A stretch of 23,483 bases of DNA. Source: CAZRIP01 sp964600165. Its GTDB lineage: Bacteria > Elusimicrobiota > Elusimicrobia > UBA1565 > UBA9628. Positions 19,266 to 23,483 of this stretch are shown piece after piece (the first letter of the stretch is position 1; each line of letters starts with the position of its first letter). The notes beneath the pieces were generated by a model. The model did not search any database, was not told the origin of the DNA, and saw only the letters and a program-made list of their open reading frames with translations. Both the position numbers and the translations under genes were made by a program. Location of the stretch: the NCBI GenBank assembly GCA_964600165.1, contig CAZRIP010000060.1:1-23483 (forward strand), in the 5' to 3' direction.

Positions 19266-20382
19266 GAAAGTCGCCGAGCTCGAGCTCGACCGCCTCGAGG
19301 TCCTCTCGCCCGACGGCAAAGTGGACGCGAAGCTCGCGCCCAAGGTCTCCGAAGCCCTGCTGCTCAAGATGTACCGCCTCATGTCGCAGATCCGGGCCTT
19401 CGACGAGCGCGCGATCAAGCTGCAGCGCACGGGGCGCTTGGGAACCTATCCGATGATCACGGGCCAGGAAGCGACGCAGTGCGTGCCGCCTCTCTGCCTC
19501 AAGCCGAGCGATTGGGTCGTGCCCACCTATCGCGGAGGCGGCGTCTACTTCGCGCGCGGGATGCAAATGCGCTACGCGCTGCTTTATTGGGCCGGCGACG
19601 ACCGCGGCACGCATTTTCCCGACGGCAACAACGACATGATCTTCTCGATCCCGGTCGGCACGCACCTCACGCAAGTCGCGGGGCTCGCCTGGGCGGAGAA
19701 GCTCAAGAAGACCGGCGCCGTCGCGCTCACGTACTGCGGCGACGGCACGTCGTCCAAGGGCGACCTTCACGAGGCGCTCACCTTCGCCGGCCAGTTCAAG
19801 CTTCCCGCGATCTACATCATCGAGAACAACCAGTGGGCGATCTCCGTGCCGCGCTCGCGCCAGGCGGCCTCGCAGACGCTCGCGCAGAAAGCCTGGGGCT
19901 ACGGCATCGAGGGGATCCAAGTCGACGGCAACGACTGCCTGGCCGTGTACAAGGCCGTGAGCTCGGCCGTCGAGCGCGCGCGCGAGGGCGAAGGCGCCAC
20001 GCTCATCGAGTGCGAGACTTATCGCATGAGCCACCACACGACCGCGGATGATTCCACGAAATACCGTCCAGCCGAGGAAGTCGCCGAATGGGCCAAGAAG
20101 GACCCGATCGCGCGGCTGCGCAAGCTGCTCGAGTCGAAAAAAATCTGGGACGCGAAGAAGGAGTCCGCGCTCGCCGACGAGACCGAGAAATGGATCGACG
20201 GAGAGGTCGCGGCCTACGAGGCCTTCCCGGAGCCGAACCCTCTCGACATGTTCTCGAACAACGTCGCCCACGCTCCTTGGAATCTCAAGGAGCAGAGGGC
20301 CGAGCTCGAGCGCCTACTCGAGGAACGCGGCGGCCCCGAGATCTTGACCAAGCTGCCGCCCGTCGAGGGCCGATTCCCGTGA
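19255..20382 (+). CDS. pdhA: 2-oxoacid (pyruvate) dehydrogenase E1 component, alpha subunit
   Basis: The product is 375 residues. The thiamine diphosphate motif runs from YCGDGTSSKGDLHEAL to ENNQWAIS. The loop YRMSHHTTADDSTKYR is the E1 alpha phosphorylation-loop region and contacts the cofactor. E1 decarboxylates the 2-oxoacid and transfers the acyl group to lipoamide on E2. An active branched-chain 2-oxoacid specificity cannot be excluded from sequence alone; a pyruvate role is favoured because lipA and pyruvate kinase are nearby. It overlaps lipA by 11 bases and pdhB by four (GTGA), so the subunits should be made in equal amounts. Confidence 0.92.
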   Translation: MPLKKVAELELDRLEVLSPDGKVDAKLAPKVSEALLLKMYRLMSQIRAFDERAIKLQRTGRLGTYPMITGQEATQCVPPLCLKPSDWVVPTYRGGGVYFARGMQMRYALLYWAGDDRGTHFPDGNNDMIFSIPVGTHLTQVAGLAWAEKLKKTGAVALTYCGDGTSSKGDLHEALTFAGQFKLPAIYIIENNQWAISVPRSRQAASQTLAQKAWGYGIEGIQVDGNDCLAVYKAVSSAVERAREGEGATLIECETYRMSHHTTADDSTKYRPAEEVAEWAKKDPIARLRKLLESKKIWDAKKESALADETEKWIDGEVAAYEAFPEPNPLDMFSNNVAHAPWNLKEQRAELERLLEERGGPEILTKLPPVEGRFP

Positions 20383-21404
20383 AGAGAGCTCTGACCGAAG
20401 GGAATAGTTCGACTCCTAAGGATATTGAAAGAGAACTAAACCTCGTCCAGGCCGTCAACGAAGCGCTCGACCTCGCGATGGCCCGCGACGAGCGCGTGAT
20501 GCTCCTGGGCGAGGACATCGGCAAGAACGGCGGCGTCTTTCGCGCCACCGAGGGTCTTTGGAAAAAATACGGCGACGAGCGCGTCGTCGACACGCCGCTC
20601 GCCGAGATCGGCATCATGGGAAGCGCGATCGGCTTGGCCGTCGGCGGGCTGCGCCCCGTGGCCGAGATCCAGTTCGACGGCTTCATGCCCGCGATCTTCG
20701 ACCAAGTGGTCTGCCATCTGGGCCGGCTGCGCAGCCGCTCCCGCGGCAAGATGACGGTGCCGCTGGTCGTGCGCGCGCCGCACGGAGGCCTGATCCACGC
20801 GCCCGAGCACCACTCCGAGTCGCCCGAGGCTTATTTCTGCCACACGCCGGGGATCAAGGTCGTGATCCCGTCGACGCCTCACGACGCCAAGGGCCTGCTC
20901 CTGGCCGCGATCGAGGACGAGGACCCCGTGATCTTCTTCGAGCCCAAGCGGATCTACCGCGCCGCGCGCGGCGAGGTGCCGGCGGGCCATTACACCGTGC
21001 CGCTCGGCAAGGCGCGGCTGGCGCGCGAGGGCTCGGACGTCACGATCATCAGCTGGGGCGCGATGGTGGAGACCTGCCTCGCCGCGGCCGATGAACTCGC
21101 GTCCGGCGGCAAGTCCGCCGAGGTCCTCGACCTGCGGACGCTCGCCCCGCTCGACTTGGACGCGATCCTCGCGAGCGCGTCGAAGACGGGCCGCGTCGTG
21201 ATCGCCCACGAGGCGCCGAACACGGGCTCCTGGGCCGCCGAGATCGCCGCGCTCGTCGGCGAGCGCGCGCTGCTGATGCTGCAGGCCCCGGTCAAGCGCG
21301 TCGGGTCCTGGGACGTGCGCATGCCGCTCTTCCGCCTGGAAAAGTACTACATCCCGGACGCGGGCAGGGTCGCCGCGGCCGCGCGCGAGACGCTCGCGTT
21401 CTAA
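20379..21404 (+). CDS. pdhB: 2-oxoacid (pyruvate) dehydrogenase E1 component, beta subunit
   Basis: The product is 341 residues. Signatures are LLGEDIGKNGGVFRATEGL, RVVDTPLAEIGIMGSAIG, LRPVAEIQFDGFMPAIFDQV, HAPEHHSESPEAYF (active-site His pair), KVVIPSTPHDAKGLL, and DPVIFFEPKRIYR; the end carries DVRMPLFRLEKYYIPD. The start is the GTG at 20379, overlapping the pdhA stop. The first 20 residues (KRALTEGNSSTPKDIEREL) form an extension before the usual LNLVQAVNEAL, and its DNA is slightly AT-richer than its surroundings. The family normally begins near the latter, but no later ATG or GTG fits better. The stop overlaps the next ATG by one base. Confidence 0.92.
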   Translation: MKRALTEGNSSTPKDIERELNLVQAVNEALDLAMARDERVMLLGEDIGKNGGVFRATEGLWKKYGDERVVDTPLAEIGIMGSAIGLAVGGLRPVAEIQFDGFMPAIFDQVVCHLGRLRSRSRGKMTVPLVVRAPHGGLIHAPEHHSESPEAYFCHTPGIKVVIPSTPHDAKGLLLAAIEDEDPVIFFEPKRIYRAARGEVPAGHYTVPLGKARLAREGSDVTIISWGAMVETCLAAADELASGGKSAEVLDLRTLAPLDLDAILASASKTGRVVIAHEAPNTGSWAAEIAALVGERALLMLQAPVKRVGSWDVRMPLFRLEKYYIPDAGRVAAAARETLAF

Positions 21405-22054
21405 TGCAGGGGGTGGACCCGCGCCTGGCGCAGGCGATCGCTTTCGCCCGGGCGGCGTACGCGGTCCCGGAGGTCAAGGCCGCCGTCGACTGCCTGACGC
21501 TCTTATCGGGGACGAGCGCGGCGTTCTGGATCCTGTCGAAGGTCCTCGGCCGCGTCGCGCTCGCGCTGCACGGCGCCCTCGACCGCGCGCTGGCGGACCT
21601 CTTCGCCGTCGGCTACAACCTCGCGCTGGCCGTGCTCTACGCGTCGGTGATCGCGTCGGCGGTGGCGCTCGGCGGCGCCGGCGGCGCGCGCTTCCTTTGG
21701 AGCAAGGCGGCGGGCTTTCTCTTCGTCTACGTCACCTTGCGCAGCGTCAACTCGGACCGCGAGGGGAAGGTCGACGAGTACGGGCTGCTCGGCTACGTCG
21801 GCGGAGTCGCGTCCTACATCGTCTTCCTGCTGCGCCCGGGCTGGCTGGCGCACCCGGTCTTCACGCACCTCTACGACGTCGTCCTGGCGGTGATGCAAGC
21901 GGGGATCGCGCGCGCGCTGACTGCCTTGGCTGTAGTGCGGGCCCTGTTCGTCTTCGCGCGCGTCGTGGCGCGCGGCATCATCGGCTCCTTTCAGTGGCTG
22001 GGCCGGAAATTAGACAGAAAGGCCGTGGCCTCGGCGGCGGTTTTTTTGGTTTGA
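21404..22054 (+). CDS. Membrane protein of unknown function inside the dehydrogenase operon
   Basis: The product is 216 residues with about five hydrophobic segments: around 29-50, 68-90, 102-112, 128-145 and 165-190, and a basic C-terminus (WLGRKLDRKA). No family is recognised. The ATG overlaps the pdhB stop as TAATG, and the gene ends seven bases before the E2 start, so it is firmly within the operon. It could anchor the complex to the membrane or transport a substrate, but there is no motif to support either. Codon use is like that of its neighbours, arguing against a recent insertion. Confidence 0.7.
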   Translation: MQGVDPRLAQAIAFARAAYAVPEVKAAVDCLTLLSGTSAAFWILSKVLGRVALALHGALDRALADLFAVGYNLALAVLYASVIASAVALGGAGGARFLWSKAAGFLFVYVTLRSVNSDREGKVDEYGLLGYVGGVASYIVFLLRPGWLAHPVFTHLYDVVLAVMQAGIARALTALAVVRALFVFARVVARGIIGSFQWLGRKLDRKAVASAAVFLV

Positions 22055-22061
22055 TACCGTC

Positions 22062-23483
22062 GTGAACTACGAATTCAAGCTCCCCGATATCGGCGAAGGC
22101 CTGACCGAAGGCGAGGTCGTCAAATGGCACGTCAAGGTCGGCGACGTCGTCAAGGAAAACCAGCCGCTTTGCTCCGTGCTGACCGACAAGGCCGAAGTCG
22201 AGATCCCGAGCCCCAAGTCCGGCAAGATCGCCAAGCTCTTCGCCAAGCCCGGCGAGAAGGTCAAGGTCCACGCGCCGCTCGTCGAGTTCGAGCTCGGCGC
22301 TGGCGCTTCGGGCAACGGACATAAAGAACCCGAGGAAAAGCCGGCCGTCGAAACCAAGAAGCACGCGGAACCCAAGAAGGAAGCGCCGCCGAAGAAGGGT
22401 CCCGCCCCAGCCGCTTCCTCGGGCACCTACGAGTTCAAGCTGCCCGACATCGGCGAAGGACTGACCGAGGGTGAGGTCGTGAAATGGCACGTGAAGGTCG
22501 GCGACTCCATCAAGGAGAACCAGCCGCTCTGCTCCGTCCTGACCGACAAGGCCGAAGTCGAGATCCCGAGCCCGAAGTCCGGCACGATCGCTAAGCTCTA
22601 CGCGCAGGCGGGAGACAAGGTGAAGGTCCACGCGCCCCTCGTCGCGTTCAACCTCTCGGGAGGCGGCGCCGCGGCGAAGGCCGAGCCCGCGCAGGACGCC
22701 GACGAGACAGTCGAGACGCACCGGGCCTCGCCCGCGCGCTCCTCCAAGCCCGCGCTCGAGCCGGCCACGACGCAGAAGGCGCCGTCGAAGCAGGACGTGC
22801 TCGCCACGCCGATGGTGCGCCAGCTCGCGAAGTCGCTGGGCGTCGCGCTCGAGCAGGTCCACGGCAGCGGTCCGCAAGGCCGCGTGCTGGAGGCCGACGT
22901 CAAGAATTTCAAAGGCGGCGGCGCCTCCGCGCCGTCCGGCAAGGCGAACGCGACTCCCGCCGTCATCAAGCTCGCCGCCGAGCTCGGCGTCGACCTGTCC
23001 CGCGTCCAAGGCACCGGACCGGGGGGAAGAATAGCCGAATGGGACGTGCGCAAGCTCGCCCCCGCGCGGACGCCGGCCCAGCCGCCGGCGCGCCGGGCCG
23101 GCGACGTTCCCCGAGGCCCCGTCTCGATCTCGCCCGCGTCGAACGCCTCGACCGGGGAAGAGCGCGTGCCCTTCGTCGGCATCCGGCGCAAGATCGCCGA
23201 GAGACTGCATCAAAGCGTGCAGACCTGCGTGCACGTCACGCACATGGACGAATGCGACATGACGGCGCTCGTCGCGCTGCGCTCTCAGCTCAAGAGCGAG
23301 GCCGAGAAGAAGGGCGTCAAGCTGACTTACCTGCCCTTCATCATCCGCGCGCTGCTCAAGACGCTGAAGGAGTTCCCGAGCTTCAACTCTTCTTTAAACG
23401 ACGCCCAGGGCGAGCTCGTCATCAAGAGGGATTACAACATCGTCATCGCCGTCAACGCCGGGCAGGTCCTCTACGTGCCGAAC
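22062..23483 (+). CDS. pdhC: 2-oxoacid dehydrogenase E2, dihydrolipoamide acyltransferase (partial, runs off the right edge)
   Basis: 474 codons are present and the reading frame is still open at the edge. Order: lipoyl domain 1 (about 3-80, lipoyl lysine K43 in LTDKAEVEIP), an Ala/Pro/Lys/Glu linker, lipoyl domain 2 (about 123-200, K163), a second linker, a first subunit-binding domain (about 247-283, ATPMVRQLAKSLGVALEQV), a second one (about 296-332, ATPAVIKLAAELGVDLSRV), a Pro/Ala linker, and the start of the catalytic domain (from about 367, VPFVGIRRKIAERLHQS). The catalytic His motif lies beyond the window. The start is the GTG at 22062. E2 carries acyl groups on its lipoyl arms and transfers them to CoA. 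Two binding domains are unusual, since most E2 chains have one. Confidence 0.93.
   Translation, partial: MNYEFKLPDIGEGLTEGEVVKWHVKVGDVVKENQPLCSVLTDKAEVEIPSPKSGKIAKLFAKPGEKVKVHAPLVEFELGAGASGNGHKEPEEKPAVETKKHAEPKKEAPPKKGPAPAASSGTYEFKLPDIGEGLTEGEVVKWHVKVGDSIKENQPLCSVLTDKAEVEIPSPKSGTIAKLYAQAGDKVKVHAPLVAFNLSGGGAAAKAEPAQDADETVETHRASPARSSKPALEPATTQKAPSKQDVLATPMVRQLAKSLGVALEQVHGSGPQGRVLEADVKNFKGGGASAPSGKANATPAVIKLAAELGVDLSRVQGTGPGGRIAEWDVRKLAPARTPAQPPARRAGDVPRGPVSISPASNASTGEERVPFVGIRRKIAERLHQSVQTCVHVTHMDECDMTALVALRSQLKSEAEKKGVKLTYLPFIIRALLKTLKEFPSFNSSLNDAQGELVIKRDYNIVIAVNAGQVLYVPN
22065..22656 (+). repeat. Tandem lipoyl-domain repeat, 360-bp period
   Basis: About 230 bases from 22068 recur from 22428 at exactly 360 bases (120 codons). 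The protein copies differ at only about nine of 78 positions, while the DNA differs at many third positions. The duplication is therefore not brand new but is strongly constrained or partly homogenised. The linker between the two copies is not repeated. Confidence 0.85.

Noticed and set aside
20088..20378. A 5' extension of pdhB back to 20088
   Set aside because: It runs inside pdhA and is Arg-rich; the GTG at 20379 gives the normal family length and a GTGA overlap.
22021..22061. A terminator or separate promoter before E2, suggested by seven T at 22041-22047
   Set aside because: No stable stem precedes the T-run, it lies inside the membrane-protein gene, and the -10 candidates near 22050 are poor.
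1..23483. tRNA, rRNA or CRISPR array
   Set aside because: I saw no cloverleaf with a T-loop GTTCRA pattern, no rRNA-like stretch and no regularly spaced short repeats. The repeats found are the attC sites and the lipoyl-domain duplication.

Overview
The window comes from a GC-rich bacterium (about two-thirds G+C by eye). Genes are tightly packed, start and stop codons often overlap (ATGA, GTGA), and many lead genes have a -10 box directly before the start codon, which predicts leaderless mRNAs. A two-membrane-segment sensor kinase and secreted proteins suggest a Gram-negative-type cell. Nothing here fixes the phylum. An uncultured, groundwater-type lineage such as Elusimicrobiota would fit, but that is a guess.

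Region 1 (1-about 2290) differs from the rest. It is visibly AT-richer and holds small, mostly membrane-protein ORFs. One full integron attC-type recombination site (1013-1091), a second attC-like hairpin (about 55-122) and a lone attC core (560-566) mark it as a gene-cassette array. No integrase is present, so the array either continues off the left edge or is an orphan attC cluster. From about 1480 to 1980 the sequence is degenerate, with ORF fragments in different frames.

Region 2 (2290-7173) is a mosaic of short chromosomal units: a RidA-family protein coupled to a GGQ release-factor-like protein, DNA-3-methyladenine glycosylase I, a Sel1-repeat protein, two secreted proteins of unknown function, a single-domain asparaginase, then YggS (PLP homeostasis) and a DUF167 protein ended by a strong terminator.

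Region 3 (7257-12603) is one long operon: mtnA, pyruvate kinase, a TauE/SafE transporter with its DUF1634 partner, cutA, an FAD/NAD(P)H oxidoreductase and maf. It ends at a perfect 24-bp palindrome shared with a convergent sensor histidine kinase.

Region 4 (12603-17437) has the kinase diverging from a four-gene operon through a 14-bp bidirectional promoter. That operon encodes a CxxC protein, a Yip1-like membrane protein with a Gln-rich tail, a pteridine-reductase-like SDR and a 6-pyruvoyltetrahydropterin synthase/QueD-family enzyme. It converges on folB, making a small pterin/folate cluster.

Region 5 (17438-23483, running off the right edge) is trxB, lipA, pdhA, pdhB, an unknown membrane protein and the dihydrolipoamide acyltransferase E2. 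It is a self-contained unit for a lipoylated 2-oxoacid dehydrogenase: LipA makes the lipoyl groups, E1 alpha/beta and E2 form the complex, and TrxB supplies disulfide-reducing power. The E2 has two near-identical lipoyl domains and two tandem E3/E1-binding domains.

The least-explained items are the cassette array with two look-alike membrane proteins, the leaderless promoter architecture, several perfect palindromes at divergent promoters, the domain layout of E2, and the membrane gene inserted inside the dehydrogenase operon.
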